From Chlamydiota bacterium (GTDB lineage: Bacteria > Chlamydiota > Chlamydiia > Chlamydiales > SM23-39), in contig DAIDIZ010000071.1 in NCBI GenBank assembly GCA_027451585.1, positions 1 to 45,437 on the forward strand: DNA of 45,437 bases. The letters are read 5' to 3'. The notes below the pieces were generated by a model that saw only the letters and a list, made by a program, of their open reading frames with translations, was not told the origin of the DNA and ran no database searches. Numbering within the stretch: the stretch's first letter is position 1; each line of letters starts with the position of its first letter. Positions 26,643 to 36,421 of the stretch are shown here, in pieces. Position numbers and translations under genes: made by a program.

Positions 26643-28065
26643 TCCGGATCGTGTAGTACCTCTGGTAATTGCTGTGTCTCACCAATAAGATAATGTGTTT
26701 CTTGTCACTGAGCTCGTTCAGTCCATCTTCGAGATCGGTGACGTTTCTGACTTTTTTTTGGTTGTTCATACTAGTCCCGATCCCAGTGATGAGGAAGTTC
26801 GGTCGCAAGCCGGCGTTAGCTGCTGGAGAGCCCGGTTTTACTTTAGAGATCACAATTCCTTCCACATCTGAAGGAAGCCCAAGTTTAGCTGCTATTTCTG
26901 GGCTGAGGTTTTCGAGCTGGAGTCCAATCTTTTGAATCAGTTCAGCAGAAATCGCCTCACCCTCGGTTTGGGTTCCCAGCGTGGCGACGATGGTCATCTG
27001 TTTATTATTCCGCAAAATACGAAGCTTGATCTCTGATCCGGGGATCATCATTGCGATATCGTTGCGGAACTTTGTGACGTTTTTGATGGGTTTATCGTTG
27101 TATTGGAGAATAATGTCTCCATTGACCAGTCCAGCCTTCGCTGCGGGAGAATCCTTCACCACTTCAGAAATCAAAATCCCTTCTTGCTTATCCATTGTTA
27201 ATGCTTCTGCCAGATCTTTGTCTACTGGTTGCAAGACAATCCCTAAATAGGCTCTTCTCACGTTCCCATCATGTACAAGTTGATCGATTACGTGTCTTGC
27301 CATACGGCTTGGAATGGCAAGCCCGATCCCCATGTAGCCTCCGCTGCGGCTAAAGATGGCCGTGTTGATCCCGATCACATTCCCTTCCAGATCAAGGAGG
27401 GGACCTCCCGAATTGCCTGGGTTGATGGCTGCGTCGGTTTGGATGAAATCTTCATAAGAGGCAATCCCAACATCTTGCCTCCCTTTCGCACTGACAACAC
27501 CCACGGTGAGGGTTGCTTCAAGCCCAAATGGGTTCCCGATGGCAACTACCCATTCTCCCACTTTCAGCGTGTCTGAGTCTCCAAACGTGAGGTAGGGAAG
27601 GTTCGTCTCTTCGATCTTGAGAAGGGCAAGATCCGTCCTTGGATCGGTTCCCTTAACGGTTGCGGCAAATTCTCTATCGTCATTGAGGACAACTGTGATC
27701 TGGGAGGCATCCTTCACAACGTGGTAGTTCGTGACGATATAGCCATCACTGCCAATTAAAAACCCTGAACCACCAGCTGTTTGAGGCTGGGGTTGCTGTT
27801 GAGGAGGTTGTTGAAAAGGTTGCCCGAAGAATTTTCGGAAGATGTCATCTCCGTAAAAATCAAATGGGGTCAGCATATCCGGTGTTTGTTGCGCAATCTG
27901 CACCTTGATAAAGACTGTGGCGGGCATCGCTTTATCGGCCACCTGAGTGAATGCTCTCGACGATTCTTCGAGAAAATTCGCGGCTTTAGAATGGAGGGGA
28001 TTTGCCTCGGTAGAAAGGCTCAATAAAAGGCTTCCAACAATAAAAGGAACAATTCGTTTTTTCAT
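26632..28065 (-). CDS. htrA: Periplasmic serine protease HtrA/DegP
   Basis: The 477-residue product degrades or refolds damaged envelope proteins. A signal peptide (1-20), a linker with a Gln/Pro run (84-95), the protease domain with His115, Asp145 and Ser219 (GNSGGP at 217-222), and two PDZ domains (about 270-360 and 385-470) are visible. The start at 28065 places the Lys-rich signal peptide correctly; a longer frame to 28098 is not needed. It is the last gene of the basic protein - M16 protease - htrA run; as I recall htrA and the M16 protease are also neighbours in C. trachomatis (CT823/CT824). Confidence 0.95.
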   Translation of the reverse strand: MKKRIVPFIVGSLLLSLSTEANPLHSKAANFLEESSRAFTQVADKAMPATVFIKVQIAQQTPDMLTPFDFYGDDIFRKFFGQPFQQPPQQQPQPQTAGGSGFLIGSDGYIVTNYHVVKDASQITVVLNDDREFAATVKGTDPRTDLALLKIEETNLPYLTFGDSDTLKVGEWVVAIGNPFGLEATLTVGVVSAKGRQDVGIASYEDFIQTDAAINPGNSGGPLLDLEGNVIGINTAIFSRSGGYMGIGLAIPSRMARHVIDQLVHDGNVRRAYLGIVLQPVDKDLAEALTMDKQEGILISEVVKDSPAAKAGLVNGDIILQYNDKPIKNVTKFRNDIAMMIPGSEIKLRILRNNKQMTIVATLGTQTEGEAISAELIQKIGLQLENLSPEIAAKLGLPSDVEGIVISKVKPGSPAANAGLRPNFLITGIGTSMNNQKKVRNVTDLEDGLNELSDKKHIILLVRHSNYQRYYTIRINS

Positions 28066-28114
28066 GATGCATTCCAGGGTTCTATTGAGAAGATCCAATT
28101 GTAGAAAAAAAGGG

Positions 28115-31030
28115 TTAAATCGGCAAGAGGGAAAGAGGTTCTTTGAGATGAGTTTGCTCTTTCTCGTAGAGATCTTTTCCTAAAAAGGAGACGATCTGAG
28201 AAGGGGTATGGACAAGACATTTTTGGACCGCTTCAACGACTTCTTCTTTAGTTGCTTCAAGAATGGCTTTCCTGAATTGCTTTCGGTCTTCATCTGTTTT
28301 TCCTGCCCTTTTCCAAGAGTAAGCAACCATCGCTCGGTTTCCCGGTGGAATGGGAGCGTCAAGCGATTGGAGAACTCCGAACTTGGCTTCCTCGAGGTCT
28401 TGGAGCGTGAATTTCCCCTTTCCTATGAGATCGACCGCTTTTGTGAAAGCGTCAATTGTTTTTGCAAGGTGGGGGTCTCGGAATGCATAGAAATGGAAGT
28501 TGCCCGTATGGGGAGCGTAGGAGGCGCCACTTCCGTAGGCCCCCCCTTTTTCGCGGATCTCTGCATGGAGATAGCAGTTGTCAAAAAGTTCTGCTGCGAT
28601 GAGAAGAAGGGGGGCATAGGCGTCTTTTGTAGTGACGGTTCTAAGTCCCTTCACTGTAAAGGCAACTGGCGCGGTAATGCATCTAGCTTGGGAGGGAACT
28701 TGGGAGAGTTGATAGTGGGATTCCCATTTGACAAGAGGGCGGGCAATGAGCTTCTCAGGAAGAGCAAAAAACTGCGCTTTTTGTAGCTGATCAAAAACTT
28801 CTTGCTCGCACGACAAGACAAGGTGAGGAGTTCCCCTTCCAAGAATCAATTCTTGGATCCGAGCGAGCTCAGAGCCCAACTTTTTAGGGTTTTGCAAAAA
28901 GCGAACCACTTCATGATAAAAGGATAGTCCATGCCATTTCTCATACACAAAGGAGGGGATTGCGCTCCCTGCAAATGCAATTTGAATAGCATAGGAAAGG
29001 CTGTTTTTGACAATCCGTTGTTGGAGGTGAGTCCCCATTTGAAAAAGAAGTTCCTGCACCCGGTTGGTGTCTGTCCAATCAGCTCCTCCTTGCATGTCGG
29101 CAAAAAGGGAGAGGAGTTTATCGCTATAGGGGGCGAGGCTTTTTCCTCTCATCGAAAGAGCTGGATGGAAGATGGTGGGGTGTTGCTCAGAGATATGGAG
29201 GGCTAAGGAAGTATTGACTCCCCCGGTATAGGCCTGCTGGTAGCGAAGGGTGTCTTGATAATTGCGCTTTGTCGTCCCCATTTCGGAGAGAAATCGACTG
29301 TAAATGGAAACGAGAGAGAGATCTTTTTCTTCAATGGGAGGCAGATCATAAGTTAGGTCTGCATAAAGGATTTGATTTGTGAAGCAGTCATGATGGTAGA
29401 CTTCAAGAGCTCCCACTTTGGTCTCGTTCAAAGGAAAGCGTCGAGGGAGAAGCGGAACGTCAGAAAGGGCCAATTTTGGAAGGCAATCGACCGACTGGGT
29501 TTCGATTTCCTCTTGGTAGGCTGCGAGCTCTTTGGCCTCTCGTAAAATCGCTTTTTCATCGATCTTTTGTTTTTTTAGTTTCTTCTCCTCTTCTTGCGCC
29601 TCTCTCTCCTCAAGATGGGGATCAGGAAGAAACGTAAGTTCTACGTAATGAGGATTGTTAAGGAAGTGCTTGTGAATGAGTTGTTTCAGAAAATTCGGGT
29701 TTGCAAGCTGTTGTTTGAGCTGATGGAACAGAGTGTGGATTAAAAGAGCGTTTTCTGGATTGCTGCCATGTTGCTTAATGAGACCTGCTCTAAAAAAAAG
29801 ATGCAGACCGAAGGGTTCTCCTCCTGTTCCAATCTCTGTTCTTTCAAACTCGAGTTGGTGTAGCGATGCTTCGATTTCTTCTTTTGAAAAAGAGACTTTT
29901 TTGAGAGTGTCAAAGAGGATTTTTTTAAGAGGAGCCAGAGCCTCTTTTTCCGATCCTTTACACACAATGGAAAAGGGGACTTCACTCATCTCTGCATCGA
30001 GGGAGGAGTCAGCCGAAGTGCACAAACCTGATTTAAGCAGAGCCATTTTTAAAGGAGATGTATCGGTCTCCATCAGGAGACTCTCGAGCAGGGAGAGGGC
30101 GAGTATCTCTTCTTGGTCTGTTAGTGGCGTTGTTAAAAAGGCAAAGACAATCCACGTTTTTTTCTCAAGAGATTCTTGTTTAGAAATGGGGTAAAAAGCA
30201 GAAGCTTTAACGGGAGAAGAAAAACGCTTTTGTAGAGAAAGGGAAGGGAGGGGAGGCATTCTTTTTACATTTTGCAGAGCCTGTTTCTCAAGAAAGTCAA
30301 GGTGTCCAGTTAGCGGGAGATTGCCGTAGAAAAAGAAAAGAGCTCTCGAGGGATGGTAGAACGTTTGGTGGAATGCTTTGAGTTCCTCATAGGAAAGGTC
30401 GGGTATAGAGTGAGGGGCTCCTCCTGAATTGACCGCATAAGGTAGATCGGGGGTGAGATGTTTCATCACCGCTTCCCAAAGCCTGCTCTCGATATTCGAA
30501 AGAGCCCCTTTCATCTCGTTGTAGACAACTCCTTGGAATTGGAGCTCTGTTTTCGGATTCAAAGGTTCCCTAAATGCTATCCGATGTCCCTCCTGCAGAA
30601 AACTCATTTTTTTGAGCTCTGGATGAAATACGGCGTCGAGATAAACCTCGAATAAATTGTAAAAGTCTTTCTCCACGAGGGAACTTGCTGGATAACAGGT
30701 AAAGTCTTGTCCTGTCAGAGCGTTCATGTAGGTGTTAAGGCTTCTTCTTGTCATTGAGAAAAAGGGATCTTTCACAGGGAATTTTTTCGATCCGCAAAGA
30801 ACGATGTGTTCTAAAATATGGGCCACTCCATTTGAGGAGGAGGGCAGTGTTTGAACGGAAATGCAAAAAAGGTTCTCTTCATCCTCATTGCCAATGTGTA
30901 AAACCCTCGCGTGGGTTCCTTCATGGATGGCTTCAATCAGGGTGCTTTTTAGTTCTGGAAGAGGGAGCTTTCGGGTGATTCGAAAAGAATGATAGGAATC
31001 TCCCTCACGAAGAGAATTGGATCTTGACAT
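28115..31030 (-). CDS. M16C-type metalloprotease (presequence protease/insulinase family)
   Basis: The product is about 971 residues, the full length of the M16C (PreP/Cym1) branch, with two M16 halves in one chain. The inverted zinc motif HILEH is at 71-75, followed by CGSKKFPVKDPFF, typical of presequence-degrading enzymes. The N-terminus is not hydrophobic, so it is probably cytoplasmic and degrades oligopeptides. The ATG at 31030 lies just past the upstream gene's stop; a longer frame to 31087 would overlap it. There are 49 bases to htrA. Confidence 0.92.
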   Translation of the reverse strand: MSRSNSLREGDSYHSFRITRKLPLPELKSTLIEAIHEGTHARVLHIGNEDEENLFCISVQTLPSSSNGVAHILEHIVLCGSKKFPVKDPFFSMTRRSLNTYMNALTGQDFTCYPASSLVEKDFYNLFEVYLDAVFHPELKKMSFLQEGHRIAFREPLNPKTELQFQGVVYNEMKGALSNIESRLWEAVMKHLTPDLPYAVNSGGAPHSIPDLSYEELKAFHQTFYHPSRALFFFYGNLPLTGHLDFLEKQALQNVKRMPPLPSLSLQKRFSSPVKASAFYPISKQESLEKKTWIVFAFLTTPLTDQEEILALSLLESLLMETDTSPLKMALLKSGLCTSADSSLDAEMSEVPFSIVCKGSEKEALAPLKKILFDTLKKVSFSKEEIEASLHQLEFERTEIGTGGEPFGLHLFFRAGLIKQHGSNPENALLIHTLFHQLKQQLANPNFLKQLIHKHFLNNPHYVELTFLPDPHLEEREAQEEEKKLKKQKIDEKAILREAKELAAYQEEIETQSVDCLPKLALSDVPLLPRRFPLNETKVGALEVYHHDCFTNQILYADLTYDLPPIEEKDLSLVSIYSRFLSEMGTTKRNYQDTLRYQQAYTGGVNTSLALHISEQHPTIFHPALSMRGKSLAPYSDKLLSLFADMQGGADWTDTNRVQELLFQMGTHLQQRIVKNSLSYAIQIAFAGSAIPSFVYEKWHGLSFYHEVVRFLQNPKKLGSELARIQELILGRGTPHLVLSCEQEVFDQLQKAQFFALPEKLIARPLVKWESHYQLSQVPSQARCITAPVAFTVKGLRTVTTKDAYAPLLLIAAELFDNCYLHAEIREKGGAYGSGASYAPHTGNFHFYAFRDPHLAKTIDAFTKAVDLIGKGKFTLQDLEEAKFGVLQSLDAPIPPGNRAMVAYSWKRAGKTDEDRKQFRKAILEATKEEVVEAVQKCLVHTPSQIVSFLGKDLYEKEQTHLKEPLSLLPI

Positions 31031-31044
31031 GTACGGCGTCGAGG

Positions 31045-31359
31045 TTACATCTTTTGCGTTTTTTGCGCTTGTGCAAAACGCATGCACTCATTGGCCATAT
31101 AGTTGCATTCGCCAAGGAGGAGAAGCAGGTGGTTTTTATCCCGCATAAGAATTTCGGGAGAAGCGTTTTTCTGGACATCCGCTTCTAGACGAGCCCATGC
31201 TTCGTCTACTTTTTGTTGGAGTTGTCGATAGGTAGCCCAATGAGATTCGTGATTAGAAGACGTTTTGATCGTTTTTTTTCGACGTTTCACTGTTTTTTTT
31301 CTCTTTGCAGCAGGAACTGTCTTTCTTCTTTTTGTCGGCTTTTTTTTCTTCTTGGGCAT
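31045..31359 (-). CDS. Small basic, histone-like protein
   Basis: The product is 104 residues. The first 33 are almost all Lys, Arg, Pro and Thr in short repeats (KKKKKPTKRRKT, KRKKTVKRRKKT). The remainder is a helical domain with two likely coiled helices (about 40-100) containing Cys and Met. The basic arm suggests DNA or RNA binding, as in chlamydial Hc proteins, but in those the basic part is C-terminal and the sequence is otherwise different. It sits 14 bases upstream of the M16 protease start, so it leads that operon. Function unproven. Confidence 0.68.
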   Translation of the reverse strand: MPKKKKKPTKRRKTVPAAKRKKTVKRRKKTIKTSSNHESHWATYRQLQQKVDEAWARLEADVQKNASPEILMRDKNHLLLLLGECNYMANECMRFAQAQKTQKM

Positions 31360-31579
31360 AATCCTCCTATTCCCACCCGATTTTCGGGTTCGCTCTTCCC
31401 CTAGGGGTTACCGCATCTTGTGGCAATTCCTGAGGAGAGCGACCCCAAAAATCAGGTCGTCTCTCGATTCGGATTCTATCTGATTTTTCCGATATCTGCA
31501 AGAATAGTAGCAAAAAATTATTCACCTGATGTAGAATCTCGCCGTCTTTCTAAGACAAATAACACAATAGGAGTAGATT
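31360..31579. promoter_or_regulatory. Divergent spacer between the basic protein and the small exported peptide
   Basis: Genes leave this 220-base region in both directions, so it should contain two promoters. An inverted repeat AAAAATCAG (near 31446) ... CTGATTTTT (near 31479) is visible. I cannot assign exact promoter boxes. Confidence 0.35.
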
Positions 31580-31729
31580 ATGTACAAACACTTGATAGCT
31601 ATGTTCTTCGTTTTTAGTTCATTTGCTGTTTTTGCTCAGGAAGCAACTGAAGCTAATAATGAAACAGTTGCAGAGAACCCTGCAGAGAATGTTGCAGACA
31701 ATGACTCCTCTGGGTCTGACCAAGAGTAA
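31580..31729 (+). CDS. Small exported acidic peptide (49 residues)
   Basis: ATG at 31580 follows a good ribosome-binding site AGGAG (31569-31573). The peptide starts MYKHLIAMFFVFSSFAVFAQ, a classical signal peptide with cleavage probably after AFA (as VFA-Q). It continues with about 30 residues rich in Glu, Asn, Ala and Ser and no Lys, ending SDQE. A mature peptide of about 30 acidic residues in the periplasm or outside is expected. Its job is unknown. It faces the basic protein gene head to head. Confidence 0.65.
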   Translation: MYKHLIAMFFVFSSFAVFAQEATEANNETVAENPAENVADNDSSGSDQE

Positions 31730-31783
31730 TCTTCTTTGCACTCATGCCAGTCAATTCCTTAATTTGTAGTTAGGGAATGAGGC

Positions 31784-31942
31784 ACCGAAACAACCTGAAG
31801 AATCAGTTTTTAGGCCGCGTAAAATGGTCCTCGTTTCTGCGGTCGCAACTGCCTTAGCATTAAGAAATACAAAGGTAGGTGCGATCGCGAAAATTCGGCT
31901 CTTTGGCGCAGCTTAAAAACCGCCTCTTCAGGTTGTTTCGGT
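31784..31942. repeat. Palindromic repeat B, copy 3 (full element)
   Basis: The ends ACCGAAACAACCTGAAGAATC and CTCTTCAGGTTGTTTCGGT are near-perfect inverted repeats, and the unit is 159 bases. Inside, TTTTTAGGCCGCG pairs loosely with GCGCAGCTTAAAAACCG, and AAAATTCGGCTCTTTGGCGC is shared with copy 2. Its right end touches a repeat C unit. It looks like a non-coding, MITE-like element. Confidence 0.82.
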
Positions 31943-32020
31943 ATACACTCGTTCCACTCCAAAATGGCCCAAGAAAACCGAATTTAAAGCATCAAATTTC
32001 CAATAAAAAATTGGGGTCAA
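31943..32020 (+). repeat. Repeat C, copy 1
   Basis: ACTCGTTCCACTCCAAAATG followed by GCCCAAGAAAACCGAATTTA and CCAATAAAAAATTGG is the family sequence. Related units lie at 42269-42411, 43967-44010 and 45346-45437. The spacer 31730-32031 holds this and repeat B copy 3 and no gene. Confidence 0.82.
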
Positions 32021-32031
32021 TCAGGCGCTTA

Positions 32032-33087
32032 TTAATTCCATGTCAGGTTCGAAGAAGACTGATACTCAGTTACTCGCGTTTCGAAGAAGTTTTTCTCTTT
32101 AGCGAGATCGATCGTCTCAGACATCCACGGGAATGGGTTTTTGGATCGATAGATAGCTTTGAGCCCGATTCTCTCCAGTCTTCTATCAGCGATGTGTTGC
32201 ACATAATCGCGGAACATAGGTGCCGTAAGACCTAAGATTCCTCGAGGTAGGCAATCTTGAGCGTACAAGACCTCCAGTTCCACCGCCTGCTTAATCTTTT
32301 GTATGATATAGGCTTGGAATTCTGTCGTCCAGAGATCTGGATTTTCCTCTTTGATCCCATTGATCAGGTCAATCCCGAAGTTGAGGTGGATGGTTTCGTC
32401 TCGAAGAATGTATTGAAACTGCTCTCCGATTCCGACCATTTTGTTTTGTCGTAAGAAGGAGAGGATCATCACAAAGCCGCTATAGAAAAAGATCCCTTCC
32501 ATGATGAGATAATAGCCGATTAAGTTTTCGAGAAACTTTTGGGCTCCTTCTTTTGTTCTTGTGGAGAAATCAGTTTTTAAAATGGCCTCTGTCAGTTCCA
32601 TTTCAAACTGATCTTTTCCGTGGATGGTGTTCACCTCGTTGTACATGTTGAACACCTCCCCCTGATCCAGATTGAGCGATTCGACAATATAGAGGAAGGT
32701 ATGCGTATGGATTGCCTCTTCAAAGGCTTGGCGAAGCAGATACTGTCTCGCTTCTGGGTTGGTGATGTGGCGGAAGATCGCCAGGACGATATTGTTACCA
32801 ACCAAACTTTCAGCTGTCGAGAAGAAGCCGAGCGTTCGGAGGATGACTCGTCTTTCATCCGCACTTAATTTATCCGATTTCCAAAGCTCAATATCTTTAG
32901 CCATAGAGACCTCTGTAGGCATCCAATGGTTAGAGCATCCATTGAGGTAGTGCTCCCAAGCCCAGTTGTACTTGAGAGGCATTAATTGGTTAACGTCGAC
33001 CGCGTGGCAATTGATGAGCCTTTTGCGACTGACGTCTACCCTTTTTTCGGTTCCGAGAAATTCTTTTTCCTTATTGGCAGCTTTCAC
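32032..33087 (-). CDS. nrdB: Ribonucleotide reductase small subunit, class Ic (Mn/Fe type)
   Basis: The 351-residue subunit houses the metal cofactor that starts radical transfer to NrdA for dNTP synthesis. Metal-ligand candidates are Glu93 (TAESLVGNN), Glu124 and His127 ([13 protein letters not shown]), with a second EGIFFYSG / RDETIHLNF pair later. At the radical position the residue is Phe131 rather than Tyr, as in the C. trachomatis enzyme, which is known to use a Mn(IV)/Fe(III) cofactor instead of a tyrosyl radical. Similarity to the chlamydial protein runs full length. The GTG start at 33087 lies inside nrdA's last codons, with GGAG eight bases upstream, so the two are coupled. Confidence 0.96.
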   Translation of the reverse strand: MKAANKEKEFLGTEKRVDVSRKRLINCHAVDVNQLMPLKYNWAWEHYLNGCSNHWMPTEVSMAKDIELWKSDKLSADERRVILRTLGFFSTAESLVGNNIVLAIFRHITNPEARQYLLRQAFEEAIHTHTFLYIVESLNLDQGEVFNMYNEVNTIHGKDQFEMELTEAILKTDFSTRTKEGAQKFLENLIGYYLIMEGIFFYSGFVMILSFLRQNKMVGIGEQFQYILRDETIHLNFGIDLINGIKEENPDLWTTEFQAYIIQKIKQAVELEVLYAQDCLPRGILGLTAPMFRDYVQHIADRRLERIGLKAIYRSKNPFPWMSETIDLAKEKNFFETRVTEYQSSSNLTWN

Positions 33088-36000
33088 AGGCTTCTCCTAA
33101 TTTACAGGCTTTTGGTTGTTCTTCTGTCCGATTGACCGCGATGTTGCTTGAGGCCGATTTACTTTTCATCCAACGGGGTTGTAAGCCTCGTTTATTGATA
33201 TCGATCGATGACTTTTCAATTTGAGTGGCTCCAAGAGAACGAAGGTAATAGGTGGTTTTAAGTCCCTTATCCCAAGCGAGCATGTACATCTGGTGGAGTT
33301 TTTTCCCACTCGGCTCTGCTAGGTAGAGGTTGAGCGATTGTCCCATATCGATCCATTTTTGTCGTCTCGCTCCACATTCCAAAATCCATTCAGGTTCGAT
33401 TTCGAAGGCATTGAGGAAGAGGTTTTTGATCTCTGCTGGGATCCTCTCGATTTCTCGGATTGACCCGTCAAAGTATTTGAGATCGTCGATCATCTCGTTG
33501 TCCCACAGGTGAAGTTCTTTGAGTTTTTCGACCAAGTAGGGATTGACTACAGTGAATTCTCCGGAAAGGTTCGATTTGACAAACAGGTGTTTGTAAACCG
33601 GTTCATTCGAAGGAGTGACTCCCGTGATATTCCCGATGGTGGCAGTCGGTGCGATTGCCATCGTATTGGAGTTGCGCATGCCCCATTTTTTGACTGCACT
33701 ACGGACAGGTGTCCAATCAAGTTTTGAGGAGCGATCAATATCGATCTTCATGCCCCGCTCTTTTTCAAGCAGATCGATTGTATCAATCGGTAAAAGTCCT
33801 TGATCCCACTTCGATCCTTTATAAGAGCTATAAGTCCCTTTTTCAGCGGCGAGTTCTGCGGAGGCTAAAATCGCATAGTAGGAGATCATCTCCATGCTTT
33901 GATCGGCAAATTCGACCGCTTCATGGCTGGCGTAGCCGATTTCTTGGATGTAAAGAGCCTCTTGGAATCCCATAATCCCAAGGCCAATAGGGCGATGGCG
34001 CAAGTTAGCCGTTTTTGCCTCTACTGTAGGATAGAAATTGATGTCGATCACGTTATCGAGCATCCGGATAGCGGTCCGGATTGTGTTGCCTAGCCTCTTT
34101 TCATCGAGTCCTTTTTTCGTCATGTGTTTGGGAAGATTAATCGATCCCAAGTTGCACACGGCGGTTTCCTCTTTGGAAGTATTCAAAAGAATCTCTGTGC
34201 ACAGATTTGAAGAGTGAACAACCCCCACGTGGCTTTGCGGAGAGCGGATGTTAGAAGGGTCTTTGAAGGTGATCCAAGGATGGCCTGTTTCAAAGAGCAT
34301 GCTGAGCATTTTTCTCCACAGTTGGAGAGCTTCGATCCTCTTAAATACCTTGATTTTTCCTGAATCTGCCATCATTTCATATTCGGCATACCGTTTTTCA
34401 AACGCTTGCCCATAGAGATCGTGCAGATCGGGAACGTCACTTGGGCTAAAAAGAGTCCACATCCCTCCTTCCTTAACCCGTTTCATGAAAAGATCGGGGA
34501 TCCAGTTGGCTGTATTCATGTCATGCGTTCTGCGCCGCTCGTCGCCCGTATTTTTACGCAGCTCGAGAAAATCTTCGATGTCGAGGTGCCACGTTTCGAG
34601 ATAGGCGCACATTGCCCCTTTACGTTTTCCTCCCTGGTTCACAGCGACTGCCGTGTCGTTAGCGACTTTTAAGAAAGGGATGACTCCTTGAGACGTTCCG
34701 TTTGTTCCCTTAATATGGGCACCAGTTGCTCGCACATTTGTCCAATCATTGCCGATACCTCCTGCCCATTTGGAGAGTTGCGCATCGTCGGCTACCACCT
34801 TGAAGATGTGGTGAAGGTCATCCATGATGGTTGAAAGATAGCAAGAGCTGAGCTGTGAATGGAGCGTTCCCGAGTTAAAGAGAGTCGGCGTACTCGATGT
34901 GAAATAGAATTCGGAGAGAATATTATAAAATTCAATCGCCCGCTTATTTTTTTGCTCCCCCTCGTTGATCGCAAGACCCATCGCAACCCGCATCCAGAAA
35001 ATCTGAGGCGTTTCAAGGCGTCTTTGTTCATGATGGATGAAATATCGATCATAGAGCGTTTGCAGTCCTAAGTAAGAGAAAAGATCGTCACGAGAAAGAT
35101 CGATCGCTTTGCCCAATTCATCGAGATCGAAATCGAGAAGCAGAGGGGAGACGCGCCCTAAAGAAATCCCTTCTTTCACATATTTTTTAAAGTACTGTCT
35201 GTGTGCTTTGGCAAGCGTTGAATCGGAAGCGGGCAATCCCATTGTTTCTCGATAGAGCACATCGAGAAGAAGCCGAGAGGCGACCTGAGAATAGGCGGGC
35301 TCTTTTTCGATTTTCGATTTCGCGGCGAAGATGTTTGCCAGATCGACTTCGCTTTCTTTCATTCCCATGTAGTACTGCATAATGGCCGATTCGAGAAGTT
35401 CGTCGACAGAGACCAGCGATTCGAGCCCTCGGCAAGCAAACTGGAGGCGGTTTTTCAGCATCCCTTCAGAAATGACGATTTTGCTTCCATCCGCGGTGAC
35501 TACTTCAAACTGGCGAGAGACGGCGGGATCGTCTAAAGATGAAGAGAGAACCTGAATGGTCCCTTTGGTTTTTTCTGCTCGGTGGAGAATATAGTATTTA
35601 GCGACGTCGAAGATCTTTTCGCTCATCAACTCTCTTTCGATCCGATCTTCAACCATATCGATGTAGAGCATGTCGCCTTTTGCGGAGAGCTCTTCCAGCT
35701 CAGAGACGATCTTTTGGGTAAGTAAGTTGATCAACTCGATTGCATCATCGGGGGTCTGTTCTTCGATGTTTCTCGCGCCTCGAAACGCTCTTTCGATCGA
35801 GGAGGCAATCTTCATGGGATTGAAGCGGGTAGGGGTCGTTTTGTCTCTTCTGTAAATTTTCAAATGGAGCGCGCTATTTTCCCGCTTCATCTTCCGATCA
35901 TCTCTATACAAAATATAATCGCGAGCCACATCATGGTAGTTGTTTTTCATAAGTGTTACTTCCACCACATCTTGGATCCCTTCGACCGTCAATGAAGCTC

Positions 36001-36283
36001 CTTTTGCAGCTAGGTGGAGCACCTGTTTCACCACGAGATCGGTGATTTGATCAATGGATTTTTGCAACTCAGAATCGAGACTTTGTGGTTCCGCGATCTT
36101 TTTTGTATCGCGAAATGCCGCCTCTAAAGCTTTCCGGATTCTTTCTCGTCGAAAGGGAACGAGCGTTCCGTTTCGTTTAACGACCGTGTACTGCATCTCC
36201 TTCACAAGATCCTTTTTTTTCCCTCCCCCCTTGAGGTTGAGTTCATCGAGAAACGACGTTGTAGTATCTCCGCTTTTTTTCAT
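33071..36283 (-). CDS. nrdA: Ribonucleotide reductase large subunit with three ATP-cones
   Basis: The product is about 1070 residues, 300 longer than usual class I large subunits. The extension holds three ATP-cone allosteric modules: about 30-115 ([22 protein letters not shown]), 140-230 ([20 protein letters not shown]) and 255-345 ([20 protein letters not shown]). The catalytic barrel follows with LSSCYLST and [15 protein letters not shown] cysteines, and the C-terminal tail [10 protein letters not shown] carries the thioredoxin-reduced pair. The ATG at 36283 follows GGAAGG; a longer frame to 36316 runs into the regulatory boxes. It is transcribed with nrdB. Confidence 0.96.
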   Translation of the reverse strand: MKKSGDTTTSFLDELNLKGGGKKKDLVKEMQYTVVKRNGTLVPFRRERIRKALEAAFRDTKKIAEPQSLDSELQKSIDQITDLVVKQVLHLAAKGASLTVEGIQDVVEVTLMKNNYHDVARDYILYRDDRKMKRENSALHLKIYRRDKTTPTRFNPMKIASSIERAFRGARNIEEQTPDDAIELINLLTQKIVSELEELSAKGDMLYIDMVEDRIERELMSEKIFDVAKYYILHRAEKTKGTIQVLSSSLDDPAVSRQFEVVTADGSKIVISEGMLKNRLQFACRGLESLVSVDELLESAIMQYYMGMKESEVDLANIFAAKSKIEKEPAYSQVASRLLLDVLYRETMGLPASDSTLAKAHRQYFKKYVKEGISLGRVSPLLLDFDLDELGKAIDLSRDDLFSYLGLQTLYDRYFIHHEQRRLETPQIFWMRVAMGLAINEGEQKNKRAIEFYNILSEFYFTSSTPTLFNSGTLHSQLSSCYLSTIMDDLHHIFKVVADDAQLSKWAGGIGNDWTNVRATGAHIKGTNGTSQGVIPFLKVANDTAVAVNQGGKRKGAMCAYLETWHLDIEDFLELRKNTGDERRRTHDMNTANWIPDLFMKRVKEGGMWTLFSPSDVPDLHDLYGQAFEKRYAEYEMMADSGKIKVFKRIEALQLWRKMLSMLFETGHPWITFKDPSNIRSPQSHVGVVHSSNLCTEILLNTSKEETAVCNLGSINLPKHMTKKGLDEKRLGNTIRTAIRMLDNVIDINFYPTVEAKTANLRHRPIGLGIMGFQEALYIQEIGYASHEAVEFADQSMEMISYYAILASAELAAEKGTYSSYKGSKWDQGLLPIDTIDLLEKERGMKIDIDRSSKLDWTPVRSAVKKWGMRNSNTMAIAPTATIGNITGVTPSNEPVYKHLFVKSNLSGEFTVVNPYLVEKLKELHLWDNEMIDDLKYFDGSIREIERIPAEIKNLFLNAFEIEPEWILECGARRQKWIDMGQSLNLYLAEPSGKKLHQMYMLAWDKGLKTTYYLRSLGATQIEKSSIDINKRGLQPRWMKSKSASSNIAVNRTEEQPKACKLGEACESCQ

Positions 36284-36312
36284 GATAAGCCTTCCCCTGT
36301 TTTTTCTTTCAC

Positions 36313-36364
36313 CCACAAGATGTAGTAGGTGTAGCTCTGTTTAATACACTGTATATTGTAGCTG
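36313..36364. promoter_or_regulatory. Pair of NrdR boxes upstream of nrdA
   Basis: Two sites resemble the NrdR consensus (acaCwAtATaTwGtgt): CCACAAGATGTAGTAG starting near 36313 and ACACTGTATATTGTAG starting near 36346. They are 33 bases apart, about three helical turns, as is usual for NrdR pairs, and lie 31-80 bases before the nrdA start. NrdR represses ribonucleotide reductase genes when dATP is plentiful. The match is by eye. Confidence 0.72.
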
Positions 36365-36421
36365 ATGATTTCGAGTCCAGAAAAAAATCTGCTATCGGGA
36401 AGGTTATCAAATAGGAAAATT

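Noticed and set aside
31265-31483. Plus-strand frame opposite the basic protein
   Set aside because: Its Phe/Leu run is simply the antisense of Lys/Arg codons.
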